Part shown: piece after piece, positions 37,543-46,946 of the stretch
Position numbering within the stretch: position 1 is the first letter of the stretch
How the letters are laid out: every line of letters starts with the position of its first letter
NCBI RefSeq assembly: GCF_007991455.1
Contig: NZ_BJYJ01000008.1
Coordinates: forward strand, 62,001 to 126,000
Direction of reading: 5' to 3'
Length of the DNA stretch: 64,000 bases
Source: Chryseobacterium hagamense
GTDB lineage: Bacteria > Bacteroidota > Bacteroidia > Flavobacteriales > Weeksellaceae
Program-made: the position numbers and the translations under genes
The notes under the pieces: generated by a model
The model's input: the letters and a program-made list of their open reading frames with translations, nothing else
What the model was told of the DNA's origin: nothing
The model's database searches: none

Positions 37543-38793
37543 TTATAATAACCGAAGTTTTTTATTAACAAAAAATAAATAAATACAGCATAAAATTTCT
37601 ACTAAAACGTATCCAATTGTTAAACTATATAAATTTATACTTTTAAAGATATATAATATTGAAATTATGACACAATATACAATACCATTGAATAGCATAG
37701 CCTTCATGTATTCCTTATTATATCCAAAAGGGATTAATCTTAAACCTCCTAAAAACATACTAATAGTCATGAAAACAAGAGAAACTCCTAAAATTCTAGT
37801 AATAATAATAGCTTCTTGATTTATTTTCCCTATAAAAAATTGCACAATTTCTTCAGAAAATATAAATACATTTAGATAGATCAAAATAATAAAACCTAAG
37901 ACTAACAACATAGATTTATTTATAAACTGAATAGATTTTTCACGAGATATTTTAGGAAAAACAGCTTGATTGAACATGAATAATGGAGTCTTTAATAGTG
38001 TTACAATCTTCTCACCTAAATCATAAATTGCTATTTCTTTCATTCCCAAAAAGCTACCTATGATCATTTTATTAAAATTCATATAAAGCTGTATCGACAC
38101 TGTTGATATAAAAAGAGAAGAATTTGTTTTAAATTCCTTAGCCAGAATTTCTCTTGATACAATAATAAATTTAATTTTTTCGTACCTAAAAACCATAATA
38201 CATCCTAATAACCCACTAATTAATGCACCTAAAAAGTTTAGTATCACAATATTAATGTAATCGAATTGTTCCTTTACAAATATAAATACGCCGATTACAA
38301 ATATAATTTTAACTATAATGTTTATAAATGTAATGTATTTCATTTTTTCTATACCCTGAAAAAACCAAATAGGAAAAAATAAATCGCCTAGACTAATAAA
38401 AAAGGTAATATAATATATTAATAAATGATCCTGAAAATATGGTACTAATGTAATCGTCAAAAAATATACTAAAAAACATATTATCCAAAAAATAAACTTC
38501 AAGATAAAAACCGACGAAACATACTCCGAAAGCTTTTCATGATTTTCTTTTAGTATAGCAACATCCCTTGGACCAGAAGTACCAAAACCAAAATTTACAA
38601 ACAAACTTATGTATCCTACTATTGATTGAGCGAAAACAATTACTCCATATAATTCGAGTCCAACAATTCTGATTAGATAGGGATAAGTAAGCAATGGAGA
38701 AATCAATGTGAAAATTTGAACAAAAGTTAGAAATGAAAAATTTTCAATTATTTTTTTATTTCCTCTTAGTACATCTTTTATTTTCAAAAGCAT
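37543..38793 (-). CDS. Wzx-type flippase (second)
   Basis: A 416-residue membrane protein with about 12 segments and the MOP-exporter start (NFSFLTFVQIFTLISPLLTYPYLIRIVGL). It is shorter than the flippase at 21.3 kb and only distantly similar. It would flip the repeat unit built by the AT-rich block. It is the first gene of that block in transcription order and sits 15 bases after gmd. Confidence 0.9.
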   Translation of the reverse strand: MLLKIKDVLRGNKKIIENFSFLTFVQIFTLISPLLTYPYLIRIVGLELYGVIVFAQSIVGYISLFVNFGFGTSGPRDVAILKENHEKLSEYVSSVFILKFIFWIICFLVYFLTITLVPYFQDHLLIYYITFFISLGDLFFPIWFFQGIEKMKYITFINIIVKIIFVIGVFIFVKEQFDYINIVILNFLGALISGLLGCIMVFRYEKIKFIIVSREILAKEFKTNSSLFISTVSIQLYMNFNKMIIGSFLGMKEIAIYDLGEKIVTLLKTPLFMFNQAVFPKISREKSIQFINKSMLLVLGFIILIYLNVFIFSEEIVQFFIGKINQEAIIITRILGVSLVFMTISMFLGGLRLIPFGYNKEYMKAMLFNGIVYCVIISILYIFKSINLYSLTIGYVLVEILCCIYLFFVNKKLRLL

Positions 38794-38808
38794 GATAAAT
38801 ATATATAA

Positions 38809-39879
38809 CTATAGTTTCAAATCACTCTCCACCATCTCTCTCACCAATCCAGCTAAGTCATATTGAGGCACCCATCCTAACTGCGTTTTCGATTTTGTAG
38901 GATCACCAATCAAAAGATCAACTTCAGTAGGACGGTAATATTCCGGATCTACAGAAACTACAGTTTTCCCAATTTCCAACTGGTATAACGGATTATTACA
39001 TGCTACTACTTTCGCTACTTCACTTTCATTTTCTCCTTCAAAAGCCAGTTCAACTCCAATTTCACCGAACGCCATTCTCACAAAATCTCTTACTGAAGTA
39101 GTTTCTCCCATCGCAATGACAAAATCTTCTGGTTTTTCCTGCTGAAGTATTCTCCACATTGCTTCTACATAATCTTTCGCATGCCCCCAGTCACGCAATG
39201 CATTTAAATTTCCTAAATATAAACATTCCTGCTTACCTTTGGCAATGGCAGCTGTAGCCATCGTAATTTTACGGGTAACAAAGGTCTCTCCTCTTCTCGG
39301 AGATTCGTGATTAAACAAAATCCCGTTGCAGGCAAACATTCCATACGCTTCACGATAGTTTTTGGTAATCCAGAAACCGTAAATTTTTGCAGCCCCGTAA
39401 GGTGAACGCGGATAAAAAGGAGAATTTTCATCATAAAAACCTTTTTCATTTTTATTTTCCGGTAAACCACCATAGAGCTCAGAGGTAGAAGCCTGATAAA
39501 TTCTGGTTTTCTTTTCTAACCCAAGAATACGAACAGCTTCAAGAATTCTTAAGGTTCCTATTCCGTCGACATTTGCTACATATTCCGGTGAATCAAATGA
39601 TACCTTTACGTGGGACATGGCTCCCAAATTGTAAATCTCATCCGGTTGTACTTCCTGAATGATTCTAATCACATTCATAGAATCCGTCAAATCACCATAA
39701 TGCAATGTAAAATTTACATTCTGCTCATGCTGATCCTGGTATAAATGGTCAATTCTCTGCGTATTGAATGAAGAAGCTCTTCTTTTAATACCGTGAACTT
39801 TATACCCTTTTTCTAAAAGTAATTCTGCTAAATATGAACCGTCCTGTCCTGTAACTCCTGTTATTAACGCTGTTTTCAT
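38809..39879 (-). CDS. gmd: GDP-mannose 4,6-dehydratase
   Basis: A 356-residue short-chain dehydrogenase/reductase enzyme: [20 protein letters not shown] (NAD(P) site), [23 protein letters not shown], the YxxxK in [10 protein letters not shown], and [16 protein letters not shown], which is diagnostic of GMD. It makes GDP-4-keto-6-deoxymannose, the substrate of the adjacent fcl, on the way to GDP-L-fucose. GC content rises here compared with the block downstream. Confidence 0.96.
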   Translation of the reverse strand: MKTALITGVTGQDGSYLAELLLEKGYKVHGIKRRASSFNTQRIDHLYQDQHEQNVNFTLHYGDLTDSMNVIRIIQEVQPDEIYNLGAMSHVKVSFDSPEYVANVDGIGTLRILEAVRILGLEKKTRIYQASTSELYGGLPENKNEKGFYDENSPFYPRSPYGAAKIYGFWITKNYREAYGMFACNGILFNHESPRRGETFVTRKITMATAAIAKGKQECLYLGNLNALRDWGHAKDYVEAMWRILQQEKPEDFVIAMGETTSVRDFVRMAFGEIGVELAFEGENESEVAKVVACNNPLYQLEIGKTVVSVDPEYYRPTEVDLLIGDPTKSKTQLGWVPQYDLAGLVREMVESDLKL

Positions 39880-39928
39880 CTATATGATGTGTTGTTTTAT
39901 ATATTAGAGATATGTCTCAGTTAATGAA

Positions 39929-40885
39929 TTAAGACATTTTCATTTCTTTAAAATTATTAATATTTTCTAAAAACCATTGATAAGTTCTTGCAATTCCATT
40001 CTCAAGGTCCACTTTATGCTTCCAGCCTAATTCATGCATTTTTGATACATCCATTAATTTTCTCGGAGTACCATCAGGTTTTTCTGAATCCCAAAGAATT
40101 TCCCCGGTATGTCCTGTTACTTTCTGAATCAATTCTGCTAATTCTTTAATCGTTAAATCTACTCCGGTTCCTACATTATATAAATGCTCCGGAAGCCTGT
40201 TTTCTAAAGCAAAAATTACAGAAGCTGCCATATCATCTACAAAAAGAAACTCTCTCATAGGAGTTCCTGAACCCCATAATGTTACGGGTGCATGCCCATT
40301 TTCTTTTGCTTCGTGAAATTTTCTGATCATGGCAGGCAGAACATGGGACGTATTCAGGTCAAAGTTATCATGAGTACCATATAAGTTGGTCGGCATCAAT
40401 GACACATAGTCTTTTCCAAATTGTTTCCGGATGGATTCAACGGCCTTTATGCCGGTAATCTTTGCCACTGCATACCATTCGTTTGTCGGCTCCAAAGAAT
40501 TAGTTAGCAAGTAATCTTCTTTTAAAGGCTGTGGTGCTAATTTAGGATAAATACACGACGATCCAAGGAAAATAAACTTTTCAACATCATTTTTCAATGA
40601 AGCATCAATCAGATTATTCTGAATCTGCATATTTTCCATGAGAAACTGGTAAGGATAAGAATTGTTGGCTAAAATACCTCCGACTTTTGCTGCTGCATCG
40701 ATCACCACATCAGGCTTTTCAGTTTCAAAAAACGTGGCAACCGCTTTTTGATCTTTCAGATCAAGCTCACTGCTGGATAAACCTATCAGATTCGTATATC
40801 CCTGTTCTGACAGCTGTCTCCAGATTGCAGATCCTACCATACCACGATGTCCTGCAATGTATATTTTAGATTCCTTTGAAATCAT
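39929..40885 (-). CDS. fcl: GDP-L-fucose synthase
   Basis: A 318-residue epimerase/reductase: YIAGHRGMVGSAIWRQL, DAAAKVGGILANN, GSSCIYPKLAPQPL, YxxxK in EWYAVAKI, and LMPTNLYGTHDNFD. It epimerises and reduces the gmd product to GDP-L-fucose. With manC and gmd it completes the route from mannose-1-phosphate, so fucose is a likely component of the polymer. Confidence 0.96.
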   Translation of the reverse strand: MISKESKIYIAGHRGMVGSAIWRQLSEQGYTNLIGLSSSELDLKDQKAVATFFETEKPDVVIDAAAKVGGILANNSYPYQFLMENMQIQNNLIDASLKNDVEKFIFLGSSCIYPKLAPQPLKEDYLLTNSLEPTNEWYAVAKITGIKAVESIRKQFGKDYVSLMPTNLYGTHDNFDLNTSHVLPAMIRKFHEAKENGHAPVTLWGSGTPMREFLFVDDMAASVIFALENRLPEHLYNVGTGVDLTIKELAELIQKVTGHTGEILWDSEKPDGTPRKLMDVSKMHELGWKHKVDLENGIARTYQWFLENINNFKEMKMS

Positions 40886-40901
40886 TTTTTTTCCGATTTA
40901 A

Positions 40902-41894
40902 TTATCTTAATGTAGATTTATATTTTTCAAGCTGGTTGTATACTTTCTTTACATCCTGAGATTTCTCCTTATGAAGTATCAGTAAGGCATCCGGGGTATG
41001 GACCAAAATAGAGTCTTTAAGACCTACAAAAGCAGTAAATATTTCCGTTCCGATGACCATATTTCCGTTTTCATCAACAGAATGACCGGCTGAACGTAAA
41101 TAATCGTATAAAGACTCGAAAGATCCCAGATCATTCCATCTGAAATGGGCAGGAACCACTTTTATCCTTTTTGATCTTTCCATTACAGCATAGTCTATAC
41201 TTATGGAAGGAATCTGAAGGGAAGCATCAAGATTTAAACATTCATTTTCAGAGATCTTCCACGCTTCATGACATTTATCAAATACTTCAGACTGATAATT
41301 TTTCAGCTCTTCTAAAAGTACGCCTGCCTTAAAACAGAACATCCCTGAATTCCAGAGGAAGGTACCTCTTTCCAAAAATTCCTGAGCCGTTTCCGTATTG
41401 GGCTTTTCTCTGAACGAAAGGACATCTTTGCCTTCATATTCAATATAGCCATAGCCTGTTTCCGGTTTTGAAGGCACGACACCGAAAGTGACCAGAAAAT
41501 CTTTTTTTGCTAATTCAACGGCTTCCTTTATGGCTTTCTCATAAGCCTCCTGATTTTGAATCAGATGATCAGACGGTGTGATAATCAGGATGTCGTCCGG
41601 TTCAACAGCTAATGCTGCAAAGGCAATTGCCGCCGCTGTGTTCCGGGCCGCCGTCTCTGTAATGAAAGTTTTGGGAATGGAAATCTCATTCAACAGTTGC
41701 CTGCTCCATTCGATATGATCCGTATTACCTACCACCATGATCTGATCCACGACCTTCTGATTCCGTTCTGCCGTTAATTCAAATAAAGCTTTACCCGAAA
41801 ATAATTTCAGAAACTGTTTCGGATGTTGCTTACGGGAAAGAGGCCAAAGCCGGCTTCCTACCCCTCCCGATAAAATGACATTATATATTTTCAT
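40902..41894 (-). CDS. manC: mannose-1-phosphate guanylyltransferase
   Basis: A 330-residue nucleotidyltransferase: ILSGGVGSRLWPLSRKQHPKQF (signature), ITETAARNTAAAIAFAAL, TPSDHLI, and VLSFREKPNTETAQEFL. It forms GDP-mannose from GTP and mannose-1-phosphate. The isomerase/cupin half found in many ManC proteins is absent here and is encoded by the overlapping gene upstream. Confidence 0.94.
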   Translation of the reverse strand: MKIYNVILSGGVGSRLWPLSRKQHPKQFLKLFSGKALFELTAERNQKVVDQIMVVGNTDHIEWSRQLLNEISIPKTFITETAARNTAAAIAFAALAVEPDDILIITPSDHLIQNQEAYEKAIKEAVELAKKDFLVTFGVVPSKPETGYGYIEYEGKDVLSFREKPNTETAQEFLERGTFLWNSGMFCFKAGVLLEELKNYQSEVFDKCHEAWKISENECLNLDASLQIPSISIDYAVMERSKRIKVVPAHFRWNDLGSFESLYDYLRSAGHSVDENGNMVIGTEIFTAFVGLKDSILVHTPDALLILHKEKSQDVKKVYNQLEKYKSTLR

Positions 41895-42235
41895 GCTCTG
41901 TTGTAATCATCTTCCACTCTTACAATATCGTCCTCACCGAAGTAAGTTCCGTATTGTACTTCTATAAAAATCACCGGATCACCCGTTTTGTTTTCCATAC
42001 GATGATGTGCTCCCAACGGGATTTGTGCAACTTCTCCCGCTTTATAATCTTTAATTTCATCATTGATGGTAATAGTACCAATTCCTGATATCAAAGTCCA
42101 GACTTCAGCCCGGTGATGATGATACTGTAGGGAAAGCCTTCCGCCCGGGTTAACTAAAATTCTCTTTATTTTATGGGTTTCAGCATCTTCCAATACCCAG
42201 TATTCTCCCCAGGGCCTTGTATCGTGTTCCAACAT
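41891..42235 (-). CDS. cupin, detached type II phosphomannose isomerase domain
   Basis: A 114-residue single cupin: RPWGEYWVLEDAETHKIKRI, LSLQYHHHRAEVWTLISGIG and GAHHRMENKTGDPVIFIEV. This is the sequence normally found at the C-terminus of bifunctional ManC/AlgA. Its stop overlaps the manC start in ATGA, so the two are translated together. It may interconvert fructose-6-phosphate and mannose-6-phosphate, or may only support ManC. Confidence 0.88.
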   Translation of the reverse strand: MLEHDTRPWGEYWVLEDAETHKIKRILVNPGGRLSLQYHHHRAEVWTLISGIGTITINDEIKDYKAGEVAQIPLGAHHRMENKTGDPVIFIEVQYGTYFGEDDIVRVEDDYNRA

Positions 42236-42300
42236 TTTATTTATATTTAACCTGCAGATCTTCTAAAAATTCTACAGAAATTAGTATTAATACATTTTAA

Positions 42301-43629
42301 TTATAGCCTTTTGTCAACATTCTCCTTTGAAAGCACGCCTTTGACATCATAACTTACACCTTTTTCTTTCACTAACTGATTTAAATTAAGATTAAGAAAC
42401 TGATCATGAGCTACGGTCAGAATGACCGCATCATATTTTTCATCCTCTTTCAAATCATTTAGTGATATTTCAGAATAACAGTTAATTCCATATTCATCGG
42501 CTACTTCCTTTCGATTTGCCCAAGGATCGAAAGTGATTACTTCGGCGCCATATTCTTCTAAATTAGTGATTACATCAATAGCTTTGGAATTTCTGATATC
42601 GGGACAATTCTCTTTGAAAGTAATTCCTAAATTCAGAATTCTCGACCCCTTCACCCTGATATCATTGTTAATCATCAGCTTAACCACCTGTGCTGCCACA
42701 AAAGCTCCCATCGAATCATTCAATCGCCGTGCTGCTAAAATTAACTCGGAATAATAGCCAATCTCCTGCGCTTTCTGTGCTAAATAAAAAGGATCAACTC
42801 CAATGCAGTGGCCACCTACCAAACCGGGCTTGAACTTCAGGAAATTCCATTTTGTACCGGCTGCTTCCAACACGTCGTGGGTATCGATATCCATCAGGGA
42901 AAAAATCTTCGCAAGTTCGTTCATGAAAGCGATATTCAGATCCCTTTGGGAATTTTCAATGACCTTCGATGCTTCGGCCACTTTTATGGTGGGTGCCAAA
43001 TGAGTTCCTGCTGTAATCACAGATCTATATAAATCGTCTACCACTCTTCCTATTTTAGGGGTAGAACCTGAAGTTACCTTTAATATTTTATCAACCGTAT
43101 GTTCTTTATCACCCGGATTGATTCTTTCAGGAGAATAGCCTACGAAAAAATCTTCATTAAATGTTAACCCTGAGATTTTTTCCAAAACCGGAACGCATTC
43201 TTCTTCGGTAACCCCGGGATAAACCGTTGACTCATAAATAACGATGTCACCTTTGGATAATACCCTTCCAACCGTCTCACTCGATTTGTAAAGAGGAGTC
43301 AGATCCGGTCGGTTGTGTTTATCTACCGGTGTCGGAACCGTTACAATATAAATATTCGCATCTGCCACATCATTGACGGATGCTGAACAAAATAATCCAT
43401 TGCTGCTCTCTGTCAAAATCGGATTGTCTTCTGACAGGACAGATTGTAATATGCCGTCTTCTACTTCAAATGTGGTATCAATTCCTTTCTGCAGGTCTTC
43501 GATCCTTTTCGTGTTGATATCGAAACCCACGACAGGATATTGCGTTGCAAAAAGCCTAGCCAATGGCAATCCTACATAACCTAGACCGATAACTGCAATT
43601 TTATGGTTTCTATCCATTATTTTTTTCAT
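42301..43629 (-). CDS. UDP-N-acetyl-hexosamine 6-dehydrogenase (TviB/WbpA-like)
   Basis: A 442-residue UDP-glucose/GDP-mannose dehydrogenase family enzyme: AVIGLGYVGLPLARLFAT, YESTVYPGVTEEECVPVLE, YSPERINPGDKEHTV, and catalytic cysteine in GGHCIGVDPFYLAQKA. The GDKEHTV and GIDTTFEV wording fits the TviB/WbpA branch, which oxidises UDP-GlcNAc or UDP-GalNAc to the uronic acid. The polymer may thus contain an acidic amino sugar. Exact substrate is inferred. Confidence 0.88.
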   Translation of the reverse strand: MKKIMDRNHKIAVIGLGYVGLPLARLFATQYPVVGFDINTKRIEDLQKGIDTTFEVEDGILQSVLSEDNPILTESSNGLFCSASVNDVADANIYIVTVPTPVDKHNRPDLTPLYKSSETVGRVLSKGDIVIYESTVYPGVTEEECVPVLEKISGLTFNEDFFVGYSPERINPGDKEHTVDKILKVTSGSTPKIGRVVDDLYRSVITAGTHLAPTIKVAEASKVIENSQRDLNIAFMNELAKIFSLMDIDTHDVLEAAGTKWNFLKFKPGLVGGHCIGVDPFYLAQKAQEIGYYSELILAARRLNDSMGAFVAAQVVKLMINNDIRVKGSRILNLGITFKENCPDIRNSKAIDVITNLEEYGAEVITFDPWANRKEVADEYGINCYSEISLNDLKEDEKYDAVILTVAHDQFLNLNLNQLVKEKGVSYDVKGVLSKENVDKRL

Positions 43630-43664
43630 CTTATTTTTTTGTGCAGAAGTTAAATACTTGAAAT

Positions 43665-46031
43665 TTATTTTCTGAATAGTTTTTTCCAGAACGGTTGATT
43701 CGCATCAGCTGAATATCCATAACCATATTTATAGCCGTAGCCACTATGCATCTTATCTACATCATTGAGTACCAAGCCAACATTTTTAATTTTTTTATCC
43801 TTAATCTGCTTATTGATAAAAGAAACCAGTTCTTTTTCGGTGTAGCCGGAACGTGCTACATAAACGGTTACATCGGCAACATCGGCAATAAGGAAGGAAT
43901 CCGTAACCAGCATCAGTGGTGCAGTATCTAAAAGAATATAATCATAATTGGCTTTTAAACTTTCGATGAGCTCATGATATCTTCCGTTGGATAATAATTC
44001 GGTAGGGTTGGGAGTAATGGCACCTGAATAAATTACATCACAATGCGGGTTAAATGAGGTCGGATGGATAATTTCACCGGCTTTCATTTCATTATCGTAC
44101 ATGAATTCAGATAAACCGACAAGCCCTCTTCTGCTCTCATTATATCTCTGTAATTGCGGATTTCGTATATCCGAACCGATGATAATCACTTTTTTACGTG
44201 GAGTCGCGAGGGTTAATGCCAAATTTACTGAGGTAAAGGTCTTCCCTTCGCCCTTTACGGTAGAGGTCACAAAAATCACATTGCCCTTTTTACCTTTCGG
44301 CAACATAAAATTAATATTGGTGATCAATATCCTGAAGGCTTCAGCCAAAGGCGACAAATCATTAACCTGCACGATTTCCTGCTCTCCTTTTTCCAGAGAA
44401 GGTAATTCACCAATAACGGTAACTCCCTTTGCGAGCTTTTCCAGATCATTTTTAGATTTGATCTTATTATTGAATAATTCTGCCAGATAAACAATCCCAA
44501 AAGGAATCAACAGACCTATAATTAATGCTGCCAAATAGATCATCATCCGTTTAGGGGATACCGGAGTGGGATTTGTCAGCGCATCATCTACAATCCTTGC
44601 TTTTGGAGCGGCAATTGCTAGTGATATCGCTGCTTCTTCTCTTTTCTGTAATAACAATAAATAAAGCTGCTCTTTAATGTTCTGCTGCCTTTCAATGCTT
44701 CTGAATAATTTTTCCTGAACGGGAATCTTTGAAATCCTTCCTGACAGACGGTTCTGTTCATCTACAATGTTATTTCTTGCAATTTGGAGTGCCGATCTGC
44801 TTTTCTGTAAACTCTGGACAATGGAACTTCTTATGCTGTTAATTTGTGAAGTAATGTCCTGAACGAGTGGATTGGCCGTTGTAGAATTCTCTAACAAACG
44901 GTTACGTTCAATGACCAGCTGATTATAATTTCCGATATCGGAAGAAGCATCAGCATCGGAAAGCCCGACATTCAAAGGCAAAACCTGGTAGTTTCCCTGT
45001 CTGTTGATTGAGTTTAACAAACTGTTCACCAATTCAAGCTGCGATTCATTTTCGATCTGCTTTTCTCTTCCTGTAGCTGCAGTTTTCAAAGAGAGTTCCG
45101 CTTCGGTCTGAATATCGGCTATATTGTTCTGGACTTTAAAGCTTTGTTTCTGGGACTCGACATCTCCCAACTCCTTACTGATCAAGGTAATTCTTTCATC
45201 AATAAAATTGGCCGTTTTCTGTGCTTCCGAATTTTTATCAAGATTGGCTTCCCGGTTGTAATTTACAGCCAGACGATTGAGAATATCTTCAGATTTTTCC
45301 GGAACCGGATCGGTAATGGCAATTTTTAATACGGTCGCTTCTTTCTGTACCAGACTTACATTTAATTTGGACAGATAATATCTTGCCCTGTCCATCGAAG
45401 ACATAAACTGAAGCCTGTAAACATCTTCCGGTTTGGTTACTTTGTATGCCGGATTTTTCTGAAACATCACCACACCGAACGGCAATGATACCGCTTTATT
45501 AAAAGGAGTATGGATTGGTTTTTTGAAACTCTCGGATTCAAGAACTACAGTACCTCTGACAACTTTTGCTGTAACCTCTTTGGTAGGATAAACACCTTTA
45601 TTTTTCTCACTGATCACTCTCACAAAAAAAGGGGTATCGTCTTTATAAAGCTCAGTTTCTTTTAATTTTCCTTTGGAATAGACATTGGTTTCCAACGACA
45701 GCTCTCTGACCACGGAAAGCATCAGCTTTTTCGACTTTAAGATCTCGATTTCATTATCAACCGAATTGGTTCCCATCCCTCCGATTCCACCTAATTCCGA
45801 AATAACGGACATCTCCGGCTGGCCTGAGGTTGATTTTTTAACCTCTTTGATCAATAAAGTAGATTCCGTACTGTAAACAGGTATGCTATACCTCAAAAAA
45901 AACCATGCAATGATAGTGGCAGTAATGATACCAATGATAAACCAATACCAACGGTAAAGATACGGTTTAATAATTTCTCTGATGTTAAGATCTTCTTCCT
46001 GAAATTCGTCTTGATTGTTGCTGTAATCCAC
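43665..46031 (-). CDS. Wzc-type polysaccharide co-polymerase / tyrosine kinase (second copy)
   Basis: A 788-residue paralogue of the protein at 22.8 kb: membrane helices near 33-55 and 515-535, a long coiled-coil periplasmic part, and a kinase domain with Walker [14 protein letters not shown], Walker A' [12 protein letters not shown] and Walker [10 protein letters not shown]. The tail has a tyrosine cluster ([13 protein letters not shown]). The only fitting start is GTG 46031; no ATG lies near. It lies 33 bases after wza, the normal partner through which it would control export. No Wzb-type phosphatase is visible in the locus. Confidence 0.93.
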   Translation of the reverse strand: MDYSNNQDEFQEEDLNIREIIKPYLYRWYWFIIGIITATIIAWFFLRYSIPVYSTESTLLIKEVKKSTSGQPEMSVISELGGIGGMGTNSVDNEIEILKSKKLMLSVVRELSLETNVYSKGKLKETELYKDDTPFFVRVISEKNKGVYPTKEVTAKVVRGTVVLESESFKKPIHTPFNKAVSLPFGVVMFQKNPAYKVTKPEDVYRLQFMSSMDRARYYLSKLNVSLVQKEATVLKIAITDPVPEKSEDILNRLAVNYNREANLDKNSEAQKTANFIDERITLISKELGDVESQKQSFKVQNNIADIQTEAELSLKTAATGREKQIENESQLELVNSLLNSINRQGNYQVLPLNVGLSDADASSDIGNYNQLVIERNRLLENSTTANPLVQDITSQINSIRSSIVQSLQKSRSALQIARNNIVDEQNRLSGRISKIPVQEKLFRSIERQQNIKEQLYLLLLQKREEAAISLAIAAPKARIVDDALTNPTPVSPKRMMIYLAALIIGLLIPFGIVYLAELFNNKIKSKNDLEKLAKGVTVIGELPSLEKGEQEIVQVNDLSPLAEAFRILITNINFMLPKGKKGNVIFVTSTVKGEGKTFTSVNLALTLATPRKKVIIIGSDIRNPQLQRYNESRRGLVGLSEFMYDNEMKAGEIIHPTSFNPHCDVIYSGAITPNPTELLSNGRYHELIESLKANYDYILLDTAPLMLVTDSFLIADVADVTVYVARSGYTEKELVSFINKQIKDKKIKNVGLVLNDVDKMHSGYGYKYGYGYSADANQPFWKKLFRK

Positions 46032-46055
46032 TGATTTGGTGTAACTGGTTAAATA

Positions 46056-46865
46056 TTAATTTTTTGTCAATGCTAAAACGCCAATGACTAATGACGCGAT
46101 TACTGATGCCACAGAAATATACAATCCTGTATTCGGGTCAACCCTCGCCGATTTTTCCCGGTTGGCATTCGGTTGAACATAAATGACATCATTTTGTTTT
46201 AAATAATAATACGGAGAATTGATAAACTGGGCACTGGTCAGATCCACTCTTTCTTTGGTAATCTGCCCGTCGACATTCCTGACAATCAACACATTTGTTC
46301 TGATCCCGAACGGCGTCGCATCCCCTGCCAGGCCCAATGCGCCCAGTAAAGTGGTTCCTCCGTCAGGAATGACATACTGACCGGGCTTATTCACTTCGCC
46401 CAAGACGGAAATTTTAAAATTAGTCAGTTTTAGATCGACAATGGGATTTTTTACATAAGCAGAAATAAGATCAATCAATTTTGAACGAAGGGTCTCAATA
46501 TTTTCACCTTTGGTGCTTACCGTTCCGATCTGCGGAAAAGTGATATTTCCGTCAGTATCCACGATATAGGTAGATCCTGAAACCGGAATTTGCTGAGGAA
46601 TATTATTTGAACTGGGAAGTGTATATTGAGTTGTCGTTGTACCTGATGAGTAGGACTGATTGAAAGGTTTAACCACATCCATATCTTTTGCGGTAACCGT
46701 AATGATCAACTGATCGCCCGGCTGGAAAGTGCTTCTGCTGTTTTTAATCGAGTTATCCAGAACAATATTCTCGATATCCTTCATATAGGTAATTTCCTGG
46801 CGTGGTGCACAGGAAAATACTGCCAAGCCTAATGCACCCGCTATAATATATTTCTTAAAATTCAT
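46056..46865 (-). CDS. wza: Wza-like outer-membrane polysaccharide export lipoprotein
   Basis: About 269 residues from ATG 46865 (a longer frame starts with GTG). The signal peptide ends in a lipobox (LAVFSC, then APRQ). The Poly_export domain includes FQPGDQLIITVTAKD and VDTDGNITFPQIGTVSTKG; the SLBB domain includes ISVLGEVNKPGQYVIP; ending with a hydrophobic segment (YISVASVIASLVIGVLAL). It forms the outer-membrane channel. It is the only Wza in the locus, although there are two Wzc proteins. Confidence 0.92.
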   Translation of the reverse strand: MNFKKYIIAGALGLAVFSCAPRQEITYMKDIENIVLDNSIKNSRSTFQPGDQLIITVTAKDMDVVKPFNQSYSSGTTTTQYTLPSSNNIPQQIPVSGSTYIVDTDGNITFPQIGTVSTKGENIETLRSKLIDLISAYVKNPIVDLKLTNFKISVLGEVNKPGQYVIPDGGTTLLGALGLAGDATPFGIRTNVLIVRNVDGQITKERVDLTSAQFINSPYYYLKQNDVIYVQPNANREKSARVDPNTGLYISVASVIASLVIGVLALTKN

Positions 46866-46946
46866 TTTTGGTAATTTTTTCACAAAAATAGGATTATTAT
46901 TCTTTAATTAAAATTTGTTTTTGGTTCTATTAAAAATCGATGATTA

